Source: Nitrospira sp. ST-bin5
GTDB lineage: Bacteria > Nitrospirota > Nitrospiria > Nitrospirales > Nitrospiraceae
Direction: 5' to 3'
DNA: 64,000 bases
Assembly (NCBI GenBank): GCA_002083555.1
Contig: MSXN01000020.1
Location: 83,110 to 147,109 of the forward strand
Below are positions 24,926-34,058 of this stretch, piece by piece. A program made the translations under genes and the position numbers. The notes under the pieces are model-generated. The model was not told the origin of the DNA and did not search any database. It saw nothing but the letters and a program-made list of their open reading frames with translations. Position 1 is the first letter of the stretch. Each line of letters starts with the position of its first letter.

Positions 24926-26335
24926 CTAGACATCGTAATACAAAAAGAACTCGTACGGATGCGGCCGTAACCGCATCGTATCGACTTCCTTCGTGCGCTT
25001 GTAGCTGATCCAGGCCTCGATCAGATCCTCCGTAAAGACCCCGCCCTTGAGCAGGAACTGGTGATCCTTTTCGAGGTTGTTCAACGCCTCGTCGAGGCTG
25101 CCCGGCATGGTCTTGATCTTGGCGGCTTCCTTCGCCTCGAGATCGTAGAGGTCCTTCTCCGCCGGTTCGCCCGGATTGATTTTGTTTTCGATTCCGTCCA
25201 GACCCGCCATCAACATCGCCGCGAAGGCGAGGTACGGATTGGCGCCGGGATCCGGGAAGCGCACTTCGATCCGCTTCGCTTTCGGACTCGGTGAATACAT
25301 CGGAATGCGGATACCCGCCGACCGATTCCGGCTGGAATAGGCCAGCAGCACCGGCGCTTCGAATCCCGGCGTCAACCGCTTATAGGAGTTGGTCGTCGGA
25401 TTGGTAATCGCCGCCAGCGCCGGCGCATGCTTGAGAATGCCGCCGATATAGTGGAGACACATCTGGGATACGCCCGCATACTCCTTGCCCGCGAAGAGGG
25501 GCTTGCCGTCTTTCCAGATGCTCTGGTGCGTGTGCATGCCCGATCCGTTGTCGCCGAAAATCGGCTTAGGCATGAAGGTCGCGGTCTTGCCGTGACGGCG
25601 CGCGACGTTCTTGACGATGTACTTGTACATCATCATTTTGTCGGCCGTCCTGACCAGCGAGTCGAACCGGATGTCGATTTCCGCCTGACCGGCCGTGGCC
25701 ACTTCGTGGTGATGCTTCTCGATGGAAATGCCGGCCTTCTCCATCTCCAGCACCATTTCGGTCCGGATATCCTGCTGTGTGTCGGTCGGGGCCACTGGAA
25801 AGTAGCCTTCCTTGGAACGGATCTTTCCGCCCAGGTTGACACCCTCCTGGCCCATGTTCCAGACACCCTCTTCGGAATCGATGAAGTAGTACCCGCTGTG
25901 ATTCGTCTGATCGTAGCGGGCCTGATCGAAGATAAAGAATTCGGCTTCCGGGCCCCAGTAGGAGGTGTCGCCGATCTTGGTGCTCTGGAGATACTTCTCC
26001 GCCTTCTGGGCGATGAAGCGGGGATCACGATTGTAGGTCTCGCGGGTGATCGGATCGACGACGTTGCCGATCAAGCTCAGCGTCGGCACGGCGCAAAACG
26101 GATCCATGGTTGCCGTCGAAGGATCGGGCACCACCAGCATGTCGCTGTTGTTGATGGCCCTCCATCCACGGATCGATGAGCCGTCCAGACCGGACCCGTC
26201 CTTGAAGAGGTCTTCCGTCAACTCCCCGAGCGGAATTGTAAAATGCTGCCAGGTTCCGATCAAATCGACGAACTTCAAGTCCACCACCTGGACCTTGTTC
26301 TTCTTCGCAAACTCTAACACTTCACGGACGTTCAT
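24926..26335 (-). CDS. glnA: Glutamine synthetase type I
   Basis: A 469-residue GS-I joining ammonium and glutamate with ATP. It has the beta-grasp start (VVDLKFVDLIGTWQHFTIP) and the metal/ATP-site motifs (KPIFGDNGSGMHTHQS, RNRSAGIRIP, EVRFPDPGANPYLAF). Tyr397 lies in KDLYDLEAKE, the adenylylation site, matching the GlnE-type genes at the left of the window. Full length. It is the last gene of the OMP-amtB-glnB-glnD-glnA run, 53 bp after glnD. ATG 26335 follows GGAGGAGGGG. Confidence 0.98.
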   Translation of the reverse strand: MNVREVLEFAKKNKVQVVDLKFVDLIGTWQHFTIPLGELTEDLFKDGSGLDGSSIRGWRAINNSDMLVVPDPSTATMDPFCAVPTLSLIGNVVDPITRETYNRDPRFIAQKAEKYLQSTKIGDTSYWGPEAEFFIFDQARYDQTNHSGYYFIDSEEGVWNMGQEGVNLGGKIRSKEGYFPVAPTDTQQDIRTEMVLEMEKAGISIEKHHHEVATAGQAEIDIRFDSLVRTADKMMMYKYIVKNVARRHGKTATFMPKPIFGDNGSGMHTHQSIWKDGKPLFAGKEYAGVSQMCLHYIGGILKHAPALAAITNPTTNSYKRLTPGFEAPVLLAYSSRNRSAGIRIPMYSPSPKAKRIEVRFPDPGANPYLAFAAMLMAGLDGIENKINPGEPAEKDLYDLEAKEAAKIKTMPGSLDEALNNLEKDHQFLLKGGVFTEDLIEAWISYKRTKEVDTMRLRPHPYEFFLYYDV

Positions 26336-26388
26336 CCCCTCCTCCTTTCAGGCTCCTCACAACAACCTGCGTGAGACCTTTTCGACGG

Positions 26389-29073
26389 TTATGCTACCTT
26401 CACACCCACAAACTCTTCGATTTCCTTCCAGACCCCATGACGCACCCGCTCGATCTGCTCCGCCTGCTCCACCTTTTTCCCCTGCGCATCGGTCACATAA
26501 AACACGTCGGCCACCTGATCGAGCCTGGTAGAAATACGTGCGGCATGCACCGACAATCCTTGGAGAAAGATGGCATTGGTGATCACATGGAGCAAGCCCT
26601 GCCGGTCGTCTGCAAAGACATCAACGATGGTGTATCGCTCCGACGTTTCATTGTCGATCCGCACTTCGGTGGCCTGCCGAGCGGGACCGATCGACCGCAA
26701 CGCCGACATACGCGCCCCGCGCTGCACGACCGCTTCGACCGATTCCTTTCCCCGCAGCACCGAACGAATCATCTCCCCGATCGACTCACGACGATCTTCC
26801 GGCGGCGTCCCTTTGTAATCCGGATCGGTGACCTGAAAGGTGTCGACCACCACGCCGTCCTGCCTGGTCAAAATCTGCGCATCCAGAATCTGCAATCCGT
26901 TCGCCGCCATCACGCCGGCGATTTTCGAAAAAATACCGGGGATCACATCGTTGAAGGTCACAACCGCATATTCGCAGGTTCCCAGCGCTTCGTTGAACTC
27001 CGAATCGACCAGGACCTCTCCGGGACTCAACCGTCTGATCGTCGACAAATGCGCCGCAATGCGTCTCGGGGAGGTTCCGTAGGCATACCGCAATGGAAAC
27101 TGGCGCAACTGCGCTTCCACCCAGGACGGAGAAATGTCCGCCTGTCCGCTGAGCGCCGGCTGCTGCATGACCTCGACCACAATACTCTTGAGGCGCTCCG
27201 GCGCATCGGCGGCCTCCCGCTCCCCCGATACTTCCTGCATCGTGCGCACATACAGCTCGATCAGCAGCGATTCTTTCCATTTCGTCAACACACCCGGTCC
27301 TACCGCCGCAATGTCGGCCGCCGTGAGCGCCAGGAGTTTGCGCAGGACTTCCGGAGTTCCGACTTCGCGGGCGAAGGGCAACACAACTTTCTCATCGTTG
27401 GGATCTCGGCGAAAAGCGGTATGGGCCATCATGAGATGCCGGTGGACGAGGAACACCACGGTCCGGCGCTCCGCATCGTCCAGGCCCAATCGCGTGGCCA
27501 TCTCTTCGGCGATCCGCCTGCCGACTTCGCTATGATCCTCTTCCTGGCCTTTCCCCAGATCATGGAGAAACACCGCGAGATGGAGCAGGTCCTTGCGCTT
27601 GATCTCCCGATACACTTCACCCAACCTGCCCTGATCCTGCGCGAACGATTCCACTTTCGCGACCGCCAACAGACTATGCTCGTCAACGGTGTATTTGTGG
27701 TACTGGTTGAACTGCATCAGCCCCCGCACGGATGAGCAGACGGGAATCAACTTCTCCAGCAAATGCGCGCGATGCATCGCCTCCAGCGCGGCGGCCGTGC
27801 CAGGTCCAGCTAGAATACTCAGAAAGATCCGGCTGACTTCCGGCGTCCGGAACCCTTCGTCCGTGAGCCCTTCCATATGGCGATAGATATCCTCGACCAA
27901 CGCCGGCTCGATCACGACCCGCTTCGAACGGGCCAGATCAAACAACCGCATCAGCAAGGCCGGGCTTTCAATCACCCGCGGGCGCAATTCGGCCGGCACG
28001 GTCAAGGTCTCGCCGCTGAGAGCAAAGTACTGCTCCAGCTTAGCTGACGGCAGCCATCCGGTAAGGCGCGCCCAGATCGAGCGCGGCTTGCACCGCCGGA
28101 CAAACCGGACCGTCGCTTCGTGCAGCCCCATGGTATGGCGATAGTACTGCTGCATGAACTGCTCGACGGCCAGGAGATGCGGACGGTCCTCGAATCCGAA
28201 CCGCGCCGCCAGCCACACCTGCTCATCGAAGGAGAGGATTTCTTGCGCCATGCCCGCATGAATGTGCAACAACCCGCGCACGCGCAGTAAAAACTCCCGG
28301 GCTTCACTCACGACGGCATAATCTTGCCGCGAAAGGAACCCCCGATCTGACAGTTCACGAATCGTCGGCGCCTGGTACCGGGCGATCCCGGCCCATTGCA
28401 ACAGATGCAGATCGCGCAAGCCGCCCTGGCTTTTCTTTACATTCGGCTCGAGCAGATAGACCGTTTCGCCGAATTTTTCGTATTCCCGGCGCCGCTCGGC
28501 CAGCTTCTGGTCCAGATATTTGTCGACCCCGACCGTGGACACTTTGCGCGAATAGAGCGCATGGAATTCCTGAAACAACTGAGAGTGTCCGGTGAGGAAC
28601 CGGGCTTCCATCATCGAGGTACGCACGGTGGCATCGCTCAGCCCCAGGCTGATGCAGTCCGCGATCGTACGCACGCTGTGACCGACTTGAAAGCCGATAT
28701 CCCAAAGAGGATGAAGCACCTGCCGCACGAAATCCGGGACGATCTTCTGCGCCTCAGGACGGTACAGCACCATCAAATCGATATCCGAATAGGGTGAGAG
28801 CTCACGCCGGCCATAGCCGCCAATCGCAACCAAACAGCACTGCTGAAAGGCGGCAGTCATCATCGCCTCGCCACCCTGGCGTGCAGCGTTACGATACCGG
28901 CCGACGATTAATCCGTCCGCCAGATCGGTCTGGGCCACCACCAACTCCGCCCCGGACGCTCCATCCATCAAGCGTCGCGCAATGGCCTGCCGTTGTTCGG
29001 CCAGCATGGCGCCGACAGCCGCGCCGTCGAGGTCGGTTTGGGCATAGACCCGCTGATCGGACGAAAGACTCAC
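26389..29073 (-). CDS. glnD: PII uridylyltransferase/uridylyl-removing enzyme
   Basis: An 894-residue bifunctional glutamine sensor that uridylylates and deuridylylates PII. The nucleotidyltransferase motif GGYGRRELSPYSDIDLM sits near residues 85-100. The HD hydrolase motif LHDLGKGQEEDHSEVG is near 510-525. Two ACT domains close the protein (ALGTCEYAVVTFNDVIPGIFSK; YTIVDVFADDRQGLLHVI). All expected catalytic residues are visible. Its ATG overlaps the glnB stop by four bases, so translation is coupled. Confidence 0.97.
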   Translation of the reverse strand: MSLSSDQRVYAQTDLDGAAVGAMLAEQRQAIARRLMDGASGAELVVAQTDLADGLIVGRYRNAARQGGEAMMTAAFQQCCLVAIGGYGRRELSPYSDIDLMVLYRPEAQKIVPDFVRQVLHPLWDIGFQVGHSVRTIADCISLGLSDATVRTSMMEARFLTGHSQLFQEFHALYSRKVSTVGVDKYLDQKLAERRREYEKFGETVYLLEPNVKKSQGGLRDLHLLQWAGIARYQAPTIRELSDRGFLSRQDYAVVSEAREFLLRVRGLLHIHAGMAQEILSFDEQVWLAARFGFEDRPHLLAVEQFMQQYYRHTMGLHEATVRFVRRCKPRSIWARLTGWLPSAKLEQYFALSGETLTVPAELRPRVIESPALLMRLFDLARSKRVVIEPALVEDIYRHMEGLTDEGFRTPEVSRIFLSILAGPGTAAALEAMHRAHLLEKLIPVCSSVRGLMQFNQYHKYTVDEHSLLAVAKVESFAQDQGRLGEVYREIKRKDLLHLAVFLHDLGKGQEEDHSEVGRRIAEEMATRLGLDDAERRTVVFLVHRHLMMAHTAFRRDPNDEKVVLPFAREVGTPEVLRKLLALTAADIAAVGPGVLTKWKESLLIELYVRTMQEVSGEREAADAPERLKSIVVEVMQQPALSGQADISPSWVEAQLRQFPLRYAYGTSPRRIAAHLSTIRRLSPGEVLVDSEFNEALGTCEYAVVTFNDVIPGIFSKIAGVMAANGLQILDAQILTRQDGVVVDTFQVTDPDYKGTPPEDRRESIGEMIRSVLRGKESVEAVVQRGARMSALRSIGPARQATEVRIDNETSERYTIVDVFADDRQGLLHVITNAIFLQGLSVHAARISTRLDQVADVFYVTDAQGKKVEQAEQIERVRHGVWKEIEEFVGVKVA

Positions 29074-29408
29074 AACGCGGTGTCCCCCGTTTCCCCCGTA
29101 CGAATCCGGACGGCCATACCGAGATCGCGCACAAAAATCTTCCCGTCTCCAATGCTGCCGGTTTTTGCCGTTCTGGCAATCGTATCGAGCACCCGCTGCA
29201 CCTGGCTGTCCGGCACGGCCACTTCGACTTTCACTTTCGGCACAAACTCAATCGTATATTCCTGTCCGCGGTAGGTCTCCTTGTGGCCCTTCTGACGGCC
29301 GAACCCTTTGACCTCCGTCACGGTCATCCCCTGTATGCCGATCTCCAGCAGGGCATCCTTGACCTCGTCCAACTTGAAAGGCTTGATGATGGCTTCGATC
29401 AATTTCAT
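29070..29408 (-). CDS. glnB: Nitrogen regulatory protein PII
   Basis: A 112-residue PII trimer subunit that senses 2-oxoglutarate and ATP/ADP. Tyr51 in the T-loop (YRGQEYTIEF) is the uridylylation site, and GDGKIFV is the nucleotide-binding signature. It sits directly after amtB (10 bp) and overlaps glnD. That pairing with amtB is the GlnK arrangement, so it may be named glnK; sequence alone does not settle it. Expected to gate AmtB and signal to the GlnE-type enzymes. Confidence 0.96.
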   Translation of the reverse strand: MKLIEAIIKPFKLDEVKDALLEIGIQGMTVTEVKGFGRQKGHKETYRGQEYTIEFVPKVKVEVAVPDSQVQRVLDTIARTAKTGSIGDGKIFVRDLGMAVRIRTGETGDTAL

Positions 29409-29418
29409 GCTCGATCTC

Positions 29419-30744
29419 CTATGAGTAGGCGCGCTCGTTGTGTTGGCTCAGATCCAATCCTGTCGCCTCTTCTTCAGGCTCGATACGCAGTTTCGTCATG
29501 CCATCGACCAGCTTGAGCAAGAGATACGTCACGACCGCGGAAAAGACCGCAACCACGATCACCGTCAGCACCTGCACTCCGAAAAAGGCAGCGTTGCCGT
29601 ACAACAGCCCGTCGGCTCCCCCGGCATTGATCGCCTTACTGGCGAACAGCCCTGTGGCCAGAATGCCCAGCACCCCACCGACCCCGTGAATCCCCACGAC
29701 GTCAAGCGAGTCATCATAGCCGAATCGTCCCTTCCAGACAATTGCGAAGTAGCAGGCCAGTCCGGCCGCCGCACCAATCAACATGGCCGGAAATGGCCCG
29801 ATATACCCGGATGCGGGTGTGACGGTCGCCAGTCCGGCGACGGCACCGCTCGCCACCCCGAGCACCGTCGGCTTGCCTCGATGCACCCACTCCGCGATAC
29901 ACCAGACGAGCGCCCCCATCGAGGCCGCGGTATGGGTCGCCACAATGGCCGAGATCGCCACTCCGTTGGCGCCCAGCGCGCTGCCGCCGTTAAAGCCGAA
30001 CCACCCGAACCAGAGCAATCCCGTTCCGAGCAAGGTCATGGGAAGATTGTGCGGGGCCATATAGTCGGTGCCATAGCCGCGGCGCTTGCCCAAGACAAGC
30101 GCGCAAACCAGCGCCGCCGCGCCGGAACTGATGTGCACGACCGCGCCGCCGGCAAAGTCCAACGCGCCCAGCTTCGCCAACCAGCCGCCCCCCCAGATCC
30201 AATGAGCAAGCGGCGCATAGACGAACAGCGACCACAGCGCCGAAAAAAGCACCATCGCGCTGAACCTCTTCCGCTCGGCAAACGCCCCCGCGATTAGCGC
30301 CGGCGTAATGGCGGCAAACATCATCTGAAAAAACATGAAAGCCTGGTGCGGAATCGTCGGCCCGTATGTCGGATGCGGTTCGGCCCCAACTCCGTTCAAC
30401 CCGACCCAATCCAACCCGCCGATCACGCCCCCTTTGTCCGGTCCAAAGGCCAGACTGTACCCGATAAGAATCCATAACAGGCTAACCACGCTCAGGATGA
30501 TAAAACTCTGCATAATCGTGCCCAGCACATTCTTGCTCCGTACCAGCCCCCCGTAAAACAGCGCCAACCCAGGGACCAGCATGACCAGCACCAACGCCGA
30601 CGACATCAGCACCCAGGCCGTGTCTCCCGAATCGACCTTCAATGCCGTGGCCTGCGCGCTCGCCTCTGGCATCCCGACCAGCGATGCCCAGAGCATCGCC
30701 AGCCCGGCCCCCAGTACGACCGCAAAACGTGTGAACATGGTCAC
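29419..30744 (-). CDS. amtB: Ammonium transporter
   Basis: A roughly 441-residue Amt protein with a signal-like N-terminus (FAVVLGAGLAMLWASLVG, then SAQA) and eleven membrane spans. Conserved parts include VPGLALFYGGLVRSKN, the pore region GGGWLAKLGALDFAGGAVVH and the second pore histidine in DSLDVVGIHGVGGVLG. The GTG at 30744 is six bases after AGGAGGCAGATC; the ATG two codons later is equally possible, and an in-frame start at 30828 lacks a good site. It lies between the outer-membrane protein and glnB. Confidence 0.96.
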   Translation of the reverse strand: MTMFTRFAVVLGAGLAMLWASLVGMPEASAQATALKVDSGDTAWVLMSSALVLVMLVPGLALFYGGLVRSKNVLGTIMQSFIILSVVSLLWILIGYSLAFGPDKGGVIGGLDWVGLNGVGAEPHPTYGPTIPHQAFMFFQMMFAAITPALIAGAFAERKRFSAMVLFSALWSLFVYAPLAHWIWGGGWLAKLGALDFAGGAVVHISSGAAALVCALVLGKRRGYGTDYMAPHNLPMTLLGTGLLWFGWFGFNGGSALGANGVAISAIVATHTAASMGALVWCIAEWVHRGKPTVLGVASGAVAGLATVTPASGYIGPFPAMLIGAAAGLACYFAIVWKGRFGYDDSLDVVGIHGVGGVLGILATGLFASKAINAGGADGLLYGNAAFFGVQVLTVIVVAVFSAVVTYLLLKLVDGMTKLRIEPEEEATGLDLSQHNERAYS

Positions 30745-30841
30745 GATCTGCCTCCTTCGCATCGGATTGTCACAAACCAACGGAGTAGAGCGGGAGAAAT
30801 CAGCTCCCCCCGCCCCACTCCCGTTCATGCCCGCCTAGGCC

Positions 30842-31756
30842 CTAGAACGTCTTGGTGAACTTCAGTTTGTAGAAATCTTCGTTGCTCCCCATGTCTTTTC
30901 CCGCGGTAAACCGGAAAGACATCCCGCCCGCCAGCTTCATTTCCACATACGGTCCGATCCAGCGATAGTAATCCTGCTGATAGCCTGGCAGGGACCCTCC
31001 TCCTAAGCCTGTCGCGGATGCACGCGTTGAGAGCAGCTGTTCGTAGTGCACGCCCAATGAGAACATGCTGTTCGCCCGATAACCCACGTTTGCCCAGTAA
31101 TGCAAGAAGTCCCAAGAGCCTCGTCCTCCGGCCCCCCGGCCCGAAGTCTGTAAACAATTGGGATCATTTGAGCCAACCTGCGTACAAGCCGCCGCACCTG
31201 GCTGACCGGCCTTCCCGCCCTCTTCCCGAATCGCTTTGTAATACCCCATGTAGAATTCGCCCTCAAAACGATCATCGATATAATTCATGGTCAGACTCGG
31301 CACGATACCCTCGAACGCCGTCGTGCGCTCGTTCGTGCTGCCGTCGGCGTTGGAGAAAAATCCTCCACGAGAGGACAACAACTGTCCATGAACAAATCCG
31401 AGCATCGGCGTAATAGAGAGACGCTTGTCCAGAAAGGTCAAATTCAACCCCATGTCCGTTTCCAGCCACGGGTTGTTATTGTGGACGCCGATTCCAGAAA
31501 TGGCCGTCCAATAGGTCACACTGAACGCCAGCGCCACATTGTCGGTCAGGCCATAGGTCCCATAAATCGCCGGATTGAAACCAAAAAAACTGTCTGCCTG
31601 CATGGCCATCGTCACTGATACCGGATGCTTCGTGGTATCCATCAAATCATCCGTCATACCGGCCTGAGACACTCCTGGAGAAAGGACAAGCCCACTGATC
31701 CCCAACAGAGTTCCAACGACCCACCCGCGGACACCTCGATACCCTACCTTTTGCAT
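30842..31756 (-). CDS. Outer-membrane beta-barrel protein upstream of amtB
   Basis: A 304-residue protein. A signal peptide ends near SQAGM, then the sequence is rich in aromatic/glycine strands (ALAFSVTYWTAISGIGVHNNN, YYRWIGPYVEMKLAGGMSFRF) and closes with an aromatic FTKTF, a barrel hallmark. The ATG at 31756 follows GGAGGCGCC. It heads the amtB-glnBDA run with 97 bp to amtB. A role in outer-membrane passage of ammonium or small nitrogen compounds is inferred from position only. Confidence 0.8.
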   Translation of the reverse strand: MQKVGYRGVRGWVVGTLLGISGLVLSPGVSQAGMTDDLMDTTKHPVSVTMAMQADSFFGFNPAIYGTYGLTDNVALAFSVTYWTAISGIGVHNNNPWLETDMGLNLTFLDKRLSITPMLGFVHGQLLSSRGGFFSNADGSTNERTTAFEGIVPSLTMNYIDDRFEGEFYMGYYKAIREEGGKAGQPGAAACTQVGSNDPNCLQTSGRGAGGRGSWDFLHYWANVGYRANSMFSLGVHYEQLLSTRASATGLGGGSLPGYQQDYYRWIGPYVEMKLAGGMSFRFTAGKDMGSNEDFYKLKFTKTF

Positions 31757-31869
31757 GGCGCCTCCAAATGAATAAAAGACCTGCCTCTTCATTGCTCTCA
31801 AAGCGGGAGCAACAAAATGACTAACTCTGGCGCCATTGCCAGTGAAAATGACCAACTCCTTCGTCGGTC
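31755..31869 (-). promoter_or_regulatory. Paired-hexaloop leader before the OMP-amtB operon
   Basis: On the minus strand, P1 (31869-31850) has stem GACCGAC/GUUGGUC and loop GAAGGA. After seven bases, P2 (31842-31827) has stem CUGGC/GCCAG and loop AAUGGC. No clear terminator overlaps P2. Instead its AUGGCGCC (31836-31829) is perfectly complementary to GGCGCCAU at the ribosome binding site and start codon (31762-31755). Folding of P2 would free the start site. Confidence 0.65.
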
Positions 31870-31886
31870 GATGCGGCACAGGCGAA

Positions 31887-31905
31887 GGAGCCCCGCGAAG
31901 GCTCC
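31887..31905 (-). terminator. Short GC hairpin after nadE
   Basis: GGAGCC and GGCTCC arms with a seven-base loop, 15 bp past the nadE stop. No U tract follows, so termination would be weak or factor-aided. Confidence 0.35.
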
Positions 31906-31920
31906 CCGCAACGCACACGG

Positions 31921-33687
31921 TTATCGATACCCGTTCGTGATCGGCATGCGCCGATCCTTCCCGAACGCCCGGTGCGAAATCTTGATCCCGATCGGCGCCT
32001 GACGCCGTTTGTATTCGCTGCGATCCACTAGACCGATAACCTTGGCTACCACGGCCCGGTCGAAACCCATCGCCACGATTTCTTCCAGCGACCGGTCCTC
32101 TTCCACATAGGCCTTGAGGATCGGATCCAGGACCGGATAGGGCGGCAGACTGTCTTCGTCTTTCTGGTTCGGGCGCAATTCCGCCGTCGGCGGACGATCG
32201 AGGACACGTTTGGGAATCACGGGGGTTTTCCCGACCGCATTGCGCAAATGCGAGAGGTCATAGACCATGGTTTTCGGCACGTCCTTGATCACGGCAAACC
32301 CGCCGGCCATATCCCCGTAGAGGGTCGCGTAGCCCACGCTCATTTCGCTCTTGTTGCCGGTCGTCAGCACGAGATGGCCGAACTTATTGGAAAAGGCCAT
32401 GAGCAGATTGCCCCGGATGCGGGCCTGGAGATTTTCTTCAGTCGTATCAACAGGACGCCCCTCGAACGACGACTCGAGCGATTGCCGATAGGCGTCAAAC
32501 GTCGGAGTAATTGCGATCGTGTCATAGGCGATGTGCAGCCGCCTGGCCAACTCCGCCACATCGTCACCGCTGTCCTGCGACGTATAGGGCGAGGGCATGA
32601 ACAGGCCGAGCACGTTGTCCGCGCCCAGCGCATCGACCGCGATCACGGCGGTGATGGCCGAGTCAATTCCCCCGCTCAATCCGATGACGACTTTTTTGAA
32701 TCCGTTTTTCCGGACATAGTCCCGCACCCCAAGCACCAGCGCGGCATAGACCTCGTCCAGTTCTTCCCGCAGCGGCTCGAGTCCCGGAACCGCGCGCGCG
32801 CGCTTCGGCGCGGCGGGGAGCTTCACGGTCATCCGCTCGACCGCACCAGCCAGCTTGGCAGTCAACGCCTTCGTCCGCCGCTGCGCCATTCGATGCCGCA
32901 GCACGGCATCGGCATTCAAATCAGCCAGGAGGAAGTCTTCCTGGAAGGCTTTGGCCCGCGCGATGACTGCGCCGGTCTGATCGAGCACCAGGCTGTTGCC
33001 GTCGAACACCAGCTCGTCCTGCCCGCCCACGGTATTCGTGTAGGTCACGATCACGCCGTTCTCGCGAGCGCGCGTCGCCAGCATCTGCTCGCGGATCCGG
33101 CTCTTCCCGATCTGAAAGGGAGAGGCGTTGATGTTGATGATGACATCGGCCCCGGCGGCGGCTTGCAGCCGCGTCGGACCGTCCGGAAACCAGATGTCTT
33201 CGCAGACGTTGAGCCCGACGGTGACTCCGCGCAACGTGATCACCGGCAACGTCCGGCCGGGATGGAAGTAGCGGCTCTCGTCAAAGACTCCGTAGTTCGG
33301 GAGGATCCACTTGCTGTACCGGCAGAGCACGCCCCGCTCGCCGATGAGCGCCGCCGAGTTGGTCAATTCATGCTGCCCCGCCGCTACCACCGATTGCCGG
33401 GACTTCCCGTTGCCCGCCTGTCCCTGGCCGACATGGCCGACCACCGCGAGCACGCCCTTACATTCCTTCGCAAGCTCATCCAGCGCCCGCAGATTGTCCG
33501 CTACGAAGCGCGGCTTGAGCAGCAAATCTTCCGGTGGATACCCCGTCACCGCCAGTTCCGGGAAAGCCACCACATCCGCCTTGGCCTTCCGGGCCTCCTT
33601 GATCCAGCGCTTGATCGCACGGGTATTCCCGGCAATATCGCCGACCGTGGGGTTCATCTGGGCCATAGCAATTCGAAGGATGCGCAT
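31921..33687 (-). CDS. nadE: Glutamine-dependent NAD+ synthetase
   Basis: A 588-residue two-domain enzyme. The N-terminal nitrilase-type glutaminase (ILRIAMAQMNPTVGDIAGN, GLNVCEDIWFPDG with the catalytic cysteine) feeds ammonia to the C-terminal synthetase. The synthetase has the P-loop-like LSGGIDSAITAVIAVDALG and TGNKSEMSVGYATLYGD. It makes NAD+ from deamido-NAD+, glutamine and ATP. Length is normal for the glutamine-using form. ATG 33687 is preceded by a 250-base leader with promoter, paired hexaloop hairpins and a strong terminator. Confidence 0.96.
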   Translation of the reverse strand: MRILRIAMAQMNPTVGDIAGNTRAIKRWIKEARKAKADVVAFPELAVTGYPPEDLLLKPRFVADNLRALDELAKECKGVLAVVGHVGQGQAGNGKSRQSVVAAGQHELTNSAALIGERGVLCRYSKWILPNYGVFDESRYFHPGRTLPVITLRGVTVGLNVCEDIWFPDGPTRLQAAAGADVIININASPFQIGKSRIREQMLATRARENGVIVTYTNTVGGQDELVFDGNSLVLDQTGAVIARAKAFQEDFLLADLNADAVLRHRMAQRRTKALTAKLAGAVERMTVKLPAAPKRARAVPGLEPLREELDEVYAALVLGVRDYVRKNGFKKVVIGLSGGIDSAITAVIAVDALGADNVLGLFMPSPYTSQDSGDDVAELARRLHIAYDTIAITPTFDAYRQSLESSFEGRPVDTTEENLQARIRGNLLMAFSNKFGHLVLTTGNKSEMSVGYATLYGDMAGGFAVIKDVPKTMVYDLSHLRNAVGKTPVIPKRVLDRPPTAELRPNQKDEDSLPPYPVLDPILKAYVEEDRSLEEIVAMGFDRAVVAKVIGLVDRSEYKRRQAPIGIKISHRAFGKDRRMPITNGYR

Positions 33688-33827
33688 GAACTACCCGTTT
33701 CCAAAACAATGCTCAAAACAGTCGCCTGCAAGGCCACAGCGAGGTGAAGCACCGAGACGTACAAGTCTGGTCCGTCGAGATTCAGAACGAGCGAGAACGA
33801 AGCTGCCGGCTGTGCTCAGCATTGCAC

Positions 33828-33933
33828 AAAAAAAAACGCCCTCAGGCTTTTCTTCCCGTAACCGGGTGAAAACGCCGGAGGACGTCATTGTCCGACCAAT
33901 GCGATCCAAGCAACCGGAGACTCCATTGTCTCC
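33828..33933 (-). promoter_or_regulatory. Paired-hexaloop attenuator (ANTAR-type) before nadE
   Basis: On the minus strand, P1 (33933-33916) has stem GGAGAC/GUCUCC and loop AAUGGA. After 22 bases, P2 (33893-33880) has stem GGAC/GUCC and loop AAUGAC. Both loops have A1 and G4. The bases ACGUCC of P2 also open the 5' arm of a two-tier intrinsic terminator (33885-33836; arms ACGUCCUCCGGC and GCCUGAGGGCGU), followed by nine U. The terminator lies about 140 bases before the nadE start and would block it unless P2 forms. Confidence 0.82.
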
Positions 33934-33948
33934 AAAATAACCGGCTGA

Positions 33949-33978
33949 TTTATAGCAATGCCACCGCCTTCCTGTCAA
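33949..33978 (-). promoter_or_regulatory. Sigma-70 promoter of nadE
   Basis: On the minus strand TTGACA (33978-33973), 18-bp spacer, TATAAA (33954-33949). Transcription would start near 33942, about ten bases before hairpin P1, so the RNA leader begins with the regulatory hairpins. Confidence 0.65.
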
Positions 33979-34058
33979 TGGAGGAAACCGCATTTCTAAC
34001 GGAGAGGTTGCCTGAAGACCTGAAGACTCGCTCAAGAACCTATGCTAGACTGCGTCTC

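Noticed and set aside
26371..27735. Plus-strand frame of 454 codons
   Set aside because: Antisense to the C-terminal half of glnD, which has coherent HD and ACT domains.
30745..30841. A hexaloop leader directly before amtB
   Set aside because: Only G-rich inverted segments are present; no six-base loop with A1 and G4 could be drawn.
24599..31990. Sigma-54 promoters ahead of nirC, glnA or the amtB operon
   Set aside because: No TGGCAC-N5-TTGC match was found by eye in the leaders or the adjoining 3' ends.
32248..33747. Plus-strand frame of 499 codons
   Set aside because: Antisense to nadE, whose glutaminase and synthetase motifs are intact.
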